The notes under the pieces: generated by a model
Databases searched by the model: none
What the model saw: the letters and a program-made list of their open reading frames with translations, nothing else
What the model was told of the DNA's origin: nothing
Assembly: GCA_030434875.1 (NCBI GenBank)
Contig: JAUISW010000001.1
Coordinates: forward strand, 2,491,501 to 2,555,500
DNA: 64,000 nt
Direction of reading: 5' to 3'
From: Lachnospiraceae bacterium C1.1
Lineage (GTDB): Bacteria; Bacillota; Clostridia; Lachnospirales; Lachnospiraceae
Position numbers and translations under genes: made by a program
In this document: positions 18,451-27,009 of the stretch, piece by piece
Position numbering within the stretch: position 1 is the first letter of the stretch
Layout: every line of letters starts with the position of its first letter

Positions 18451-18924
18451 TCAACCCTGGCTCTGATCCTCTGTTAATTCCGGATTCATCTCCATGTTAA
18501 TACCTTCTCCATCTGTCTCCTTTTCAGGATTCTCATCAGCTCCATCTTCCGAGTCTCCCTCATCCGGGACATCAACTATTACAAGTTTCTTTAATGTAAT
18601 TTTGTCGAGTATCAGCTTGACGATCCCTCCAACTATAAGAAAGATCACCAAAGATGCAAAAACATAGCTCAAAGTCATAAGGACACTATACTGTCTTACA
18701 AAACAGTATATGGAGGTAACAAGACCTCCCAGCAGCATCACAATAGCAGGGATAGTCTTTGTTTTCAGATGAGTGATTTCCTCCCTGACCTCCGGACCAT
18801 CCTGCTGCTCTTCATCTTCTCCGGCATTTTCCGGATCATCTGTATTCTCATCAACCGCATTTACTTTTGCAGTCGCTTCCTTTGAAACTTTTTTAGCTTT
18901 TTCTATGTCTTTTTCTCTGCTCAT
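18451..18924 (-). CDS. two-span membrane protein between cheD and sigD, unknown
   Basis: 157 residues: acidic cytoplasmic head (about 1-55), two membrane spans (TIPAIVMLLGGLVTSIYCFV at about 57-76 and MTLSYVFASLVIFLIVGGIV at about 83-102), a short KLILDKITLKKLVIVDVPDEG stretch, and a very acidic tail. The start overlaps cheD's stop by 4 bases. I do not recognise the family. Position suggests a link to chemotaxis adaptation or to sigD expression; that is only context. Confidence 0.75.
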   Translation of the reverse strand: MSREKDIEKAKKVSKEATAKVNAVDENTDDPENAGEDEEQQDGPEVREEITHLKTKTIPAIVMLLGGLVTSIYCFVRQYSVLMTLSYVFASLVIFLIVGGIVKLILDKITLKKLVIVDVPDEGDSEDGADENPEKETDGEGINMEMNPELTEDQSQG

Positions 18925-19406
18925 ATTGTTTTAACCGGCTTTCCTACGGCTTTTATAACATAGTCTCCCGTAGCAGGGAAAAATTCTACCGTACGTCCAA
19001 AGTTAAGTCCGGTGTCTTCGGCAAGTATAGGTATTCCCAGCTCTTTAAGCTTTGCCTTAACCGCCTGAACATTCCTTTCTCCCACTTTAACAAGAGCCGA
19101 ATTATTCTGAAATGCAAACATTTGGGCACCGCCAGCAATCTTTGCAACCATCCTTGCCCTTTTTGCACCAGCCGCTTCCATTTGACGCACAAGTTCTGCA
19201 ACTCCTGTATCAGCAAATTTTGCAACATTTGAATTGTTTCTAATTGCCGTACTGTCAGGGAGCATTACATGTGCCAGACCGCCCTGTCTTGTTGCTTTAT
19301 CCACTATGGCAACTCCGACGCAGGAACCAAGCCCCAAAGTCGTTATGCCTTTATCCTTTGGACAAAGCTGCAGGTCGGCCATACCTACTTTTATTAGATC
19401 ACCCAT
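18921..19406 (-). CDS. cheD: chemoreceptor glutamine deamidase CheD
   Basis: 161 residues. CheD deamidates Gln residues in chemoreceptors and, when bound to CheC, boosts CheY-P dephosphorylation. Catalytic Cys29 lies in TTLGLGSCVGV and His46 in GGLAHVMLP. GRTVEFFPATG near the C-terminus is typical. It follows cheC by 27 bases in the cheW-cheC-cheD order also found in B. subtilis. Confidence 0.95.
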   Translation of the reverse strand: MGDLIKVGMADLQLCPKDKGITTLGLGSCVGVAIVDKATRQGGLAHVMLPDSTAIRNNSNVAKFADTGVAELVRQMEAAGAKRARMVAKIAGGAQMFAFQNNSALVKVGERNVQAVKAKLKELGIPILAEDTGLNFGRTVEFFPATGDYVIKAVGKPVKTI

Positions 19407-19433
19407 TTTGATAACCTGCTTTCCGGCTCAGCC

Positions 19434-20057
19434 TTACTGCATGACTCCAAGCGCCTTCAATAACTTCCCATATGACGGCACATCCGGTACTAATATAAAA
19501 TAACCATTTAAATCCACATCATCCGTAAATGAAGTCTGAATCATCAAAAGTTTATCGCCAACCATTCCGAATTCCACGGCAGGAACGGAAAGAATAGCTC
19601 CTGCCATGTCAATAGTCAGATCCGGAATCGATTCAACGATCGTAAGCTTTGTCAATTCGGACAGCGAATTCAAATATGCACCTGTGATAATATTTCCAAT
19701 TTCTTTGAGAGCTGAGGTCTCCATTTCATTAAAGCCCTCATGCTCTTCCATTTGCATTCCACCCATAAGCTTCGATACAAGGACATGAGCTGATTTTTCC
19801 TCAAGGAGAAACATGATGCTGCCATTTATATCACCGTCAACAGCAAGATAAATACCTGCCATGATCTGTTCAGCACCGCCCATGGCATCCCCGACTTCTT
19901 TAAAATCGAGCAATTCAACTCTCGGAACCTTCATGTCTACTTTAGTACTGAGCATCTTGGCAAGTGATGTTGCAGCATTACCTGCACCAATGTTACCTAT
20001 TTCTCTAAGTACATCGAAGTACATGTTGTCAACATTATCAAGATTAAAATCCGCCAT
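19434..20057 (-). CDS. cheC: CheY-P phosphatase CheC
   Basis: 207 residues with two pseudo-repeats, each carrying the E-x-x-N phosphatase signature: LREIGNIGAGNAATSL near residue 18 and LKEIGNIITGAYLN in the second half. A duplicated GGxE-like core is seen (AMGGAEQIMAGIYLAV). It dephosphorylates CheY-P and binds CheD. Member of the cheB-cheA-cheW-cheC-cheD group. Confidence 0.95.
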   Translation of the reverse strand: MADFNLDNVDNMYFDVLREIGNIGAGNAATSLAKMLSTKVDMKVPRVELLDFKEVGDAMGGAEQIMAGIYLAVDGDINGSIMFLLEEKSAHVLVSKLMGGMQMEEHEGFNEMETSALKEIGNIITGAYLNSLSELTKLTIVESIPDLTIDMAGAILSVPAVEFGMVGDKLLMIQTSFTDDVDLNGYFILVPDVPSYGKLLKALGVMQ

Positions 20058-20112
20058 TATCTACCTGCTTTCTCATCATCTGTATCAATCTTTAATAAAC
20101 AGGAAGCTTTAT

Positions 20113-20568
20113 TTATTCTTCATCGTCTATTATCATGGAAAGATCCAGCAATGATATTAGTCCCTCTTCTACTTTACCAACTCCGCTGATAAAAGTCTGG
20201 TTTCCATTTTTTCTGTCATGAGACATTCTCTCAACATCAGAATTTGAAATGGTAACAACCTTTTTAACTTCATCAACAAGTATGCCTATATTGGCATTTG
20301 ATTCGGTTTTCAGGATAATGATTCGAGATTTATTAGTGATCTCGTCATCATCAAGGTTCATCTTAAGCCTTAAGCTCATTACCGGAACAACCTCACCTCT
20401 TAAGTTTATAACTCCTCTGAAATAAGGCTGTACCTTTGGAACCCTTGTTATTTTTGTCATACGGACAATATTATCGATATACTTTATATCTATGCCGTAC
20501 TGCTCGTTTCCGAGTCCAACAACTATATATTGGATAGAATCATTTACTACCGCTACTTCGTTAGCCAT
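20113..20568 (-). CDS. cheW: chemotaxis coupling protein CheW
   Basis: 151 residues forming one CheW domain (QYIVVGLGNEQYGIDIKYID, ITRVPKVQPYFRGVINLRGE, GILVDEVKKVVTI). It couples receptors to CheA. GAGGGGG precedes the ATG. It lies between cheA (17 bases) and cheC. Confidence 0.96.
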   Translation of the reverse strand: MANEVAVVNDSIQYIVVGLGNEQYGIDIKYIDNIVRMTKITRVPKVQPYFRGVINLRGEVVPVMSLRLKMNLDDDEITNKSRIIILKTESNANIGILVDEVKKVVTISNSDVERMSHDRKNGNQTFISGVGKVEEGLISLLDLSMIIDDEE

Positions 20569-20585
20569 CTTTCATCCCCCTCTTA

Positions 20586-22757
20586 TCAGATAAGTGCATT
20601 GGAATCAAGGATAAGTGCGACTTCGCCATCACCGAGGATCGTTGCACCGCTTATGATACGGCTTGGCTTAATGTACTTACCAAGAGACTTGATAACTATC
20701 TCCTGCTGTCCCTCAAGTTCATCTACCACGAGTCCTGCAAGTGATTCACCCTTCTTAACAATGACTATGACCAGATCATCCTGTTCCTTCTCTGACTGGA
20801 TATCGAGAATTTCTGAAAGACGGATTATCGGTATTACCGTACCTCTGAGCTGGATAACCTCTCTGTTCTCAACAAGACGGATATCATCTTTTGTAACATT
20901 CTCTATGGTCTGGATATTTCCAAGAGCGATCGCATATTTCTCGCCTCCGACTAAAACCATAAGAGCCTGGATAATAGCAAGTGTAAGAGGAAGACGTATG
21001 ATCCATGTCGATCCTTCTCCGAGCTTTGTCTTAACTTCTACATCACCACCGAGCTGTTCGATATTACTCTTAACAACGTCAAGTCCAACACCTCGTCCTG
21101 ATATATCAGTTACTTTCTTTGCCATTGAAAATCCGGGATCAAAGAGCACATCTATTACTTCCTTGTCCGTCATCTGCATTGCCTGCTCTTCGGGAGCAAA
21201 GTTTCTCTCTATGATCTTCTGCCTTACGGCTTCTACATCAATTCCGTTACCATCATCACCAACCTCTATGGTAACATTATTGCCTTCCTGATAAGCATTC
21301 AGGAATATCGAGCCTGTCTCCGGTTTTCCTCTCTCAAGTCTTGTCTCAGGAGTCTCAAGTCCATGATCGGCACTGTTTCTGAGCAGGTGCATCAGAGGAT
21401 CTCCGATCTGGTCAACCACGGTACGGTCAAGCTCTGTCTCTTCACCGGTAATGGTAAGGCTCATCTTCTTGCCAAGCTTTTTCTCAAGGTCTCTGATCAT
21501 TCTCGGGAATTTTTGAAGAGCACTCTCGATAGGAACCATTCGAACCTTCATAACTGATTCGTGAAGGTTTGTGGTAACACTCTCAAGATATTCCACATGT
21601 TCATTCAATTCTGACGCAGCATTTTCTCCATCACTTCTGGAGGCTGCACTAACTAAGGAGTTCTTTGCTATGATAAGCTCTGATACCAGATTCATCAGCA
21701 CATCAAGCTTCTCAGTATCAACACGTACTGTATGTGATACTACCGCTTTCTTTGCTGCTCCGCCCTTTGCAGGCGCCGCCGCTGCCGCCGCTGCGGGTTT
21801 TGCTGCCGCTGCCGGTGCAGGTGCTGCCGCTGCTACTGCAGGTGCTGGCGCAGGTGCTGCAGGTGCTGCTGCAGGCGCTGCTTCTGCCGGTGCAACAGGT
21901 TCTGTGTTCTGGTTATATGCGTTCTCGATCATCTTCTCATCAAACAGCTCGCCTTCGGCATTTTCGATTTCCGAAACTGTCTTGCAGGCTGCGATGATCT
22001 TATCGAGTTCCTGATCTGTAATTATAAATAAGCTGAATACGAAATCAAATTTCTCGTCTTCAATATCCTGAGATGTAGGATCTGTAACAACTACTTCTCC
22101 TAAATCCTCTAAAGCCTTAAAAACAAGGAAAGCGCGGGCAGCTTTCAGCATGCAGGCATCTTCGATCTTAACGGTAACACCGTAGACCTTCTTTCCGCCT
22201 ACTACTGCGTCCTTCATAACGTCTCTCTGGGCTTCCTCAAGCTTTATCCTCTTGTAAGGAGGTCCTCCCGCATCTGATCCTGCTGCTGCCGGTGCTGGCG
22301 CAGTTGCTGCAGGTGCCGCGGGCGCTGCCGCTGCTGCCGGTGCTGCTGCCGCAGGTGCTGCTCCTCCGCCATTAGCTGCTGCCAATATATCATTAAGCTC
22401 CTTAATGATCGACTCATTGGCATTATCACCCTCATCCTGAGTTTCACGGATGGTATCCACATATTCCTGAATGGCATCAATAGCCTGGAAAAGAATATCA
22501 ATGAGCTGGCTGGATACCTTCATTCCTCCGCTTCTGATAGCTGAGAAAACATCCTCGGTATCGTGGGTAAGATGCTGCATCTTCTTATAGCCCATCGTTC
22601 CCGCCATACCTTTAAGGGAATGCGCCGCACGGAAAATCTCGTTAATGGCGTCTTCATCTTCCGGATTCTGCTCGAGGACCATAAGCTGGTCGCTCATTGT
22701 CTGAATGTGTTCTCCGGATTCATCAAGGAAAATACCCAAATACTGGCCTACATCCAT
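20586..22757 (-). CDS. cheA: chemotaxis histidine kinase CheA
   Basis: 723 residues from the ATG at 22757, one base after the cheB stop. Domains in order: Hpt P1 with phospho-His46 in FRAAHSLKG; Ala/Pro linker; P2-like CheY/CheB docking region (about 185-270); long Ala/Pro linker; dimerisation P3 (HTVRVDTEKLDVLMNLVSEL); ATPase P4 with N box LLRNSADHGLE and G boxes GDDGNGID and GRGVGLDVV; CheW-like P5 at the C-terminus. It phosphorylates CheY and CheB in response to receptors. The two Ala-rich linkers create long spurious frames on the other strand. Confidence 0.97.
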   Translation of the reverse strand: MDVGQYLGIFLDESGEHIQTMSDQLMVLEQNPEDEDAINEIFRAAHSLKGMAGTMGYKKMQHLTHDTEDVFSAIRSGGMKVSSQLIDILFQAIDAIQEYVDTIRETQDEGDNANESIIKELNDILAAANGGGAAPAAAAPAAAAAPAAPAATAPAPAAAGSDAGGPPYKRIKLEEAQRDVMKDAVVGGKKVYGVTVKIEDACMLKAARAFLVFKALEDLGEVVVTDPTSQDIEDEKFDFVFSLFIITDQELDKIIAACKTVSEIENAEGELFDEKMIENAYNQNTEPVAPAEAAPAAAPAAPAPAPAVAAAAPAPAAAAKPAAAAAAAPAKGGAAKKAVVSHTVRVDTEKLDVLMNLVSELIIAKNSLVSAASRSDGENAASELNEHVEYLESVTTNLHESVMKVRMVPIESALQKFPRMIRDLEKKLGKKMSLTITGEETELDRTVVDQIGDPLMHLLRNSADHGLETPETRLERGKPETGSIFLNAYQEGNNVTIEVGDDGNGIDVEAVRQKIIERNFAPEEQAMQMTDKEVIDVLFDPGFSMAKKVTDISGRGVGLDVVKSNIEQLGGDVEVKTKLGEGSTWIIRLPLTLAIIQALMVLVGGEKYAIALGNIQTIENVTKDDIRLVENREVIQLRGTVIPIIRLSEILDIQSEKEQDDLVIVIVKKGESLAGLVVDELEGQQEIVIKSLGKYIKPSRIISGATILGDGEVALILDSNALI

Positions 22758-22758
22758 A

Positions 22759-23961
22759 TTACCTAACCCCCACATCTTTGGTGATGGCATCAGCTATTTT
22801 GTCCAGCGGAAGAATCTCGCTGACAAGTCCTGCCTGCGCAACGGCTTTCGGCATTCCGTATACTGCGCTGGTCGGTTCATCCTGTGCGATCACGTAAATT
22901 TTTTTCTTTTCGTCAAGGTTTCTGATTCCGGCTGTGCCGTCAGCCCCCATTCCTGTCAATACCACGCAGCAGATTTCCGCAAACGGTGAATCCTCAAGCG
23001 ATTCATACATATAGTTAGCTGAAGGACGCACACCCTCCCGCTGCGGCTGATCTGTATACTTGATCTTCATGCTCCCTCCGCTCCGGACGGCATTCATATG
23101 ACGTCCTCCTGCGGAAATATAAACTGTACCTTTCTGAATGGTCTCTCCGTCTGTAGCCTCTACCACCTTCATCTTTGACAAAGTATTGAGTCTTTCTGCC
23201 AGTGACTTTGTAAAGCCTTCCGGCATGTGCTGAACAAGCAATACCGCTGCATCAAGATTTTGCGGAAGAAGAGGGATAACTGACTGGAGTGCTCTGGGGC
23301 CTCCCGTTGAACTTGCAAGTGCAACTATTTTTTCTCCTGTAACTTTTGATCCCTTTGGTCTAAGGACAATTTCCTTATCAATTGGATCACGTACTGTAAA
23401 GGAGCCATGTCCGAAGGTCTTCGGAACTGTGCTGCTCTTTGCTGCAGGTTCTGTATTCTCTTTTCTTCTCCATGGTGGCTCCGGACTCTTTTCAACTGCC
23501 GGACTTCTGCTGACAGATGGTGTTCTTGCCGGTGCAGTTTTTCTGGAGACTCCTACCAGTGAAGCTCCTGCTACTACCCCAAGCATTTCAAGGAACTTAT
23601 CCTTAAAGCTGTCACCCTTAACTTCTGCAAGGCCATCCGGTTTCTTTATAAAATCAATAGCTCCCAGTTCGAGAGCTTCCAGTGTTTCCCGGGCGCCCTG
23701 TGAAGTTGTGGATGAAAACATCATTACCCTGACGTTGATCTTTTCATCACGCAGGTTTCGAAGAAGTTCCAGTCCATTCATCTTTGGCATATTCACATCG
23801 AGTACAACAGCATCATAACTTTTCTTTCGTAGCAGATCTAATGCGATCTGTCCGTCAGCTGCCGTGTCTTCGACATGGTATCGACTGTCTGAATTAATTA
23901 TATCACTGGCAACTCTTCTCATGAGTGCAGAGTCATCAACCACCAGTATTCTTTTTTCCAT
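22759..23961 (-). CDS. cheB: chemotaxis methylesterase CheB
   Basis: 400 residues. Receiver domain 1-120 with acceptor Asp55 (VVLDVNMPKMNGLELL); a linker with proline- and serine-rich stretch (140-190); methylesterase domain with nucleophile Ser218 in LASSTGGP, His in VQHMPEGF and Asp in GMGADG. It demethylates receptor glutamates and deamidates glutamines. No cheR gene lies in the window. Confidence 0.95.
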   Translation of the reverse strand: MEKRILVVDDSALMRRVASDIINSDSRYHVEDTAADGQIALDLLRKKSYDAVVLDVNMPKMNGLELLRNLRDEKINVRVMMFSSTTSQGARETLEALELGAIDFIKKPDGLAEVKGDSFKDKFLEMLGVVAGASLVGVSRKTAPARTPSVSRSPAVEKSPEPPWRRKENTEPAAKSSTVPKTFGHGSFTVRDPIDKEIVLRPKGSKVTGEKIVALASSTGGPRALQSVIPLLPQNLDAAVLLVQHMPEGFTKSLAERLNTLSKMKVVEATDGETIQKGTVYISAGGRHMNAVRSGGSMKIKYTDQPQREGVRPSANYMYESLEDSPFAEICCVVLTGMGADGTAGIRNLDEKKKIYVIAQDEPTSAVYGMPKAVAQAGLVSEILPLDKIADAITKDVGVR

Positions 23962-24030
23962 ACAATCTCACTCTTTCCACAATAATCGTGTGATATTTTT
24001 ATTAATATTTACCAATTTCCAGACACTTTT

Positions 24031-24783
24031 CTATTCCTTCATACTCTGTCTTTGTCTGATTTTTCTTTCCTCTTCAAATATATATTTAATAATGCTTTCT
24101 CTGTCTTTATTATCTATCTTTACGAATTTTATCCTAACCTCAAATGCATCTCTTCCCTGAGCACGTTCTGACATCACTACTCTTCCTATAAGAGTATAAG
24201 GTCTCCTGTTCTCATCAATATCAAGCATAAATTTGAATAGGATAAGTGAATTAACTTCATATTGTGTATGTGATATAAATCGTGCACCTCCGCCGCTTAT
24301 ATCAACAATAACTCCGTCATCAAGCAGCATATCGGTGTCAATAAACTCCACCTCATGCTCGGCGATCTTTCGTTCTTCGTCCTCACTCAAACTTCTTGCG
24401 CTCATATCCAGAACACAATTAAAACGATAATACTCTCTCCTCTGGAACTTTCGTAAATTAGTAGTCAGCTCCATCTCAAGTATATAGACATTGCTCGTTT
24501 TATATCGATCCCTGACTCTGGCATAACATTGATAGAGTCCCTTTGACGTGTAGAAACAGAGGTCAAAATCTTCACCAACGGGAAGAAGTATCAATTTTGT
24601 TTTTTCTGTAGGCATTTCTATACTTACAACATCTTCACTGAGCAGATCATATATCCTTGTACGATATGTCTTTTTCAGATCGAAGTAATCGTCTGCCGTA
24701 CTTAAATTGTGTGCGAGAACTGTTGTCGGGTGTAAGGCTTTTACCTCGACTCTGTCCCCGGGAGTCAAATAATCAGAAAGCAT
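24031..24783 (-). CDS. PilZ-domain c-di-GMP-binding flagellar brake (YcgR/YpfA family)
   Basis: 250 residues. N-terminal YcgR-like domain (about 1-110), C-terminal PilZ domain with both c-di-GMP motifs: RxxxR at 116-120 (REYYR) and DxSxxG at 161-166 (DISGGG). Proteins of this type bind c-di-GMP and slow the flagellar motor. CGGAGG precedes the ATG. Set between flhG and cheB, as ypfA-like genes are in other Clostridia. It pairs logically with the GGDEF/EAL protein at 57 kb. Confidence 0.88.
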   Translation of the reverse strand: MLSDYLTPGDRVEVKALHPTTVLAHNLSTADDYFDLKKTYRTRIYDLLSEDVVSIEMPTEKTKLILLPVGEDFDLCFYTSKGLYQCYARVRDRYKTSNVYILEMELTTNLRKFQRREYYRFNCVLDMSARSLSEDEERKIAEHEVEFIDTDMLLDDGVIVDISGGGARFISHTQYEVNSLILFKFMLDIDENRRPYTLIGRVVMSERAQGRDAFEVRIKFVKIDNKDRESIIKYIFEEERKIRQRQSMKE

Positions 24784-24802
24784 AAAAATCCTCCGTTAAC
24801 TT

Positions 24803-25687
24803 TCAGATTCTTCCCTGTATACGTGCGAAGAAGGCGCTCATTCCACTCCTGTAAATCCTGTCTTTATGAGGTATTTCCATGAGCGTATCAGAAATATCCT
24901 TAAATGCTCCGGCTGATCTCGAATTCGGGTATGTCATTGAAACCGGACTCTGCTGCATAACAGCCTGAACCAGTGCATTATCCTCCGGGATGATTCCTAA
25001 AAGGGTCATCGGTATATCCAGATACTGGGTTACTACGGTGCTGAGTTTTCTATAGAGCTGGTTTCCCTCATCTGTACTCTCTACTCTGTTTGCGATCACC
25101 TTAAGCGATGTCGCTTCTTTATCAAATCTTACATTTGATTTCAGTGCTTTTAAGAGTGAATAAGAATCCGTGATCGATGTAGGCTCCGGAGTTGTTATCA
25201 AAATGATCTCCGAAGAAGCCAGCAGAAACTGAACTACATTTTCAGAAATTCCCGCACCTGTATCTATTATTATTATATCGGCAAGTTCATCCAGCTTAGA
25301 AATATTTCTGATAAGGAAATTTACAGAATCCGTATTCAGATTATTCATGCCAATTACGCCTGAACCTCCGGATACAAATCCTATATCCATAGGTCCATAG
25401 CTTATAACGTCTTTAATATCCTTGCCCTTGTATATAACATCCGCTAGTGAATATTTCGGTATTGCACCGAACATTACTTCTATATTTGCAAGCCCAAAGT
25501 CTGCGTCAAAAATTATCACCCGTTTTCCAAGCTTCTTAAACTGAACCGCAAGATTTATGGACACATTTGACTTTCCTACCCCTCCCTTGCCGGAAGTGAC
25601 AGTGATCACTCTTGCGCCTCTCGTTTTCTGACTGTCTGCGACTTGGCTCTTTTTAATTATATTTCTTAATTTTTCGGCCTGATCCAA
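24803..25687 (-). CDS. flhG: flagellar number regulator FlhG (MinD-like ATPase)
   Basis: 294 residues if it starts at the TTG at 25687 (reads MDQAEKLRNIIKK), which has GGAGGG exactly 7 bases upstream and matches the family's usual start. Longer ATG/TTG starts at 25702/25711 have no ribosome site. Deviant Walker A GKGGVGKS at about residues 33-40, then DADFGLANIEVMFG and IIIDTGAGIS. FlhG limits flagellar number and activates FlhF GTPase. It lies directly after flhF. Confidence 0.93.
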   Translation of the reverse strand: MDQAEKLRNIIKKSQVADSQKTRGARVITVTSGKGGVGKSNVSINLAVQFKKLGKRVIIFDADFGLANIEVMFGAIPKYSLADVIYKGKDIKDVISYGPMDIGFVSGGSGVIGMNNLNTDSVNFLIRNISKLDELADIIIIDTGAGISENVVQFLLASSEIILITTPEPTSITDSYSLLKALKSNVRFDKEATSLKVIANRVESTDEGNQLYRKLSTVVTQYLDIPMTLLGIIPEDNALVQAVMQQSPVSMTYPNSRSAGAFKDISDTLMEIPHKDRIYRSGMSAFFARIQGRI

Positions 25688-25741
25688 ATCTGTTCCCTCC
25701 ATGTATGTCAACTATCGAATCTCATAAGTCCGTGGTCACAG

Positions 25742-26968
25742 TCAGCTTTTTGTTTCCAAAAGCGATCTGACGATCTTCTGGGCATTAAATTCACTTATGT
25801 CATCGGGAACATCCTGTCCATTTGTTATATAAGAAACATCTGCACCTGTATACAGCCTTAAGTTAAGCATATTTCCAAGTGCTGTCGTTTCATCAAGCTT
25901 TGTAAATATAAGCCTGTATTGATTAGCATATGAATATTTATCAACTATATTGATAAGATCACGGTATTTCGTTGTCACCGAAAGTACCAGATAGACCTGC
26001 ACATTAAAGTCTTCCATTGCCATTTCTACAAACTGTTTCTGGCTTTCGATCTGTTCATCATTCTTAGGTGAATGACCGGCTGTATCGACAAGTATATAGT
26101 CAAAATCCTCAAATTCATCCAGCGCATTATCAAGATCATCAAGTTCATATATTATCCTGAACGGAACATTCAGAATATCTGCATATGTCCTTAACTGCTC
26201 GGCTGCCTTAACCCTGTAAGTATCTGTTGTGAGCAGCGCAACCTTAGCCCTGTCGCTCACACAAAACTTTGAAGCGATCTTTGCTATTGTAGTAGTTTTT
26301 CCTACACCGGTAGGTCCGATGAAAAAAACCACCTCAGGACCATCGCCGGTCTTTTCTATAGTTCTGGTCTCTCCAAATTTAAGTACAAGCTTCTGATATA
26401 TACTTGAAAGCATGAAATCAATGCTGATGCCGGGCTTTTTAAGCTTTTCAACTTCTTCCGCCAGTGAACGGGCATATTTTCCGCTCACCTCATTATCCTC
26501 CAGCGTATCACAGATCAATGTAAGGAATCTCTCCACCTCATCATTCTCCTTTTTTTCCTCTCCATGCCCGATTTCCGGGGTTTCCCCTGCAGTCTCCATT
26601 TTCTGCTTCATCTGCTGCTCTATAAGGCTGTGCAGACTTTCGAGTTTCTCCTCAATTACGCTTTCATCTTTTTCATCAGGATTTTCCCTGTCTGCTTCGG
26701 GATTTTTCTGAACAGGTCGCTGTTCGCGCCTATTCTGGACTCCCTTAAGGCTTGACGGAATATCCGGCGGATTGTCATTGGCTACAACTGTATCAGTCAT
26801 TTCCTCGATCGCCGCTGTGACCTCTACCTGAGGTTTCATAAAAAAACCTACAAGTCCCTTTCGTCTCAGATCCCTGACGTTCATTACCACCGCTTTTTCC
26901 CCTAATGCTTTTCTTGCTGCGGCGGTTGCCTCTTCTTCATTTTTTCCGACAAACTTCTTGATGATCAT
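25742..26968 (-). CDS. flhF: flagellar-placement SRP-type GTPase FlhF
   Basis: 408 residues. N-terminal B domain (MIIKKFVGKNEEEATAAARK), a charged linker (60-150), then the SRP-like NG domain with P-loop GPTGVGKTT at 218-226, TTDTYRVKAAEQL and G3 motif VDTAGHS. It recruits early basal-body parts to the assembly site together with FlhG. AAGGGG lies before the ATG. Follows flhA. Confidence 0.95.
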   Translation of the reverse strand: MIIKKFVGKNEEEATAAARKALGEKAVVMNVRDLRRKGLVGFFMKPQVEVTAAIEEMTDTVVANDNPPDIPSSLKGVQNRREQRPVQKNPEADRENPDEKDESVIEEKLESLHSLIEQQMKQKMETAGETPEIGHGEEKKENDEVERFLTLICDTLEDNEVSGKYARSLAEEVEKLKKPGISIDFMLSSIYQKLVLKFGETRTIEKTGDGPEVVFFIGPTGVGKTTTIAKIASKFCVSDRAKVALLTTDTYRVKAAEQLRTYADILNVPFRIIYELDDLDNALDEFEDFDYILVDTAGHSPKNDEQIESQKQFVEMAMEDFNVQVYLVLSVTTKYRDLINIVDKYSYANQYRLIFTKLDETTALGNMLNLRLYTGADVSYITNGQDVPDDISEFNAQKIVRSLLETKS

Positions 26969-27009
26969 ATCTAAATTTTCCCCTTGATCTTAGTCTTTTT
27001 TCAATCATA

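Noticed and set aside
21571..22014. Ala-rich plus-strand frames opposite cheA (also near 21734-21997 and 22244-22501)
   Set aside because: Artefacts of the Ala/Pro linkers of CheA; no start signals.
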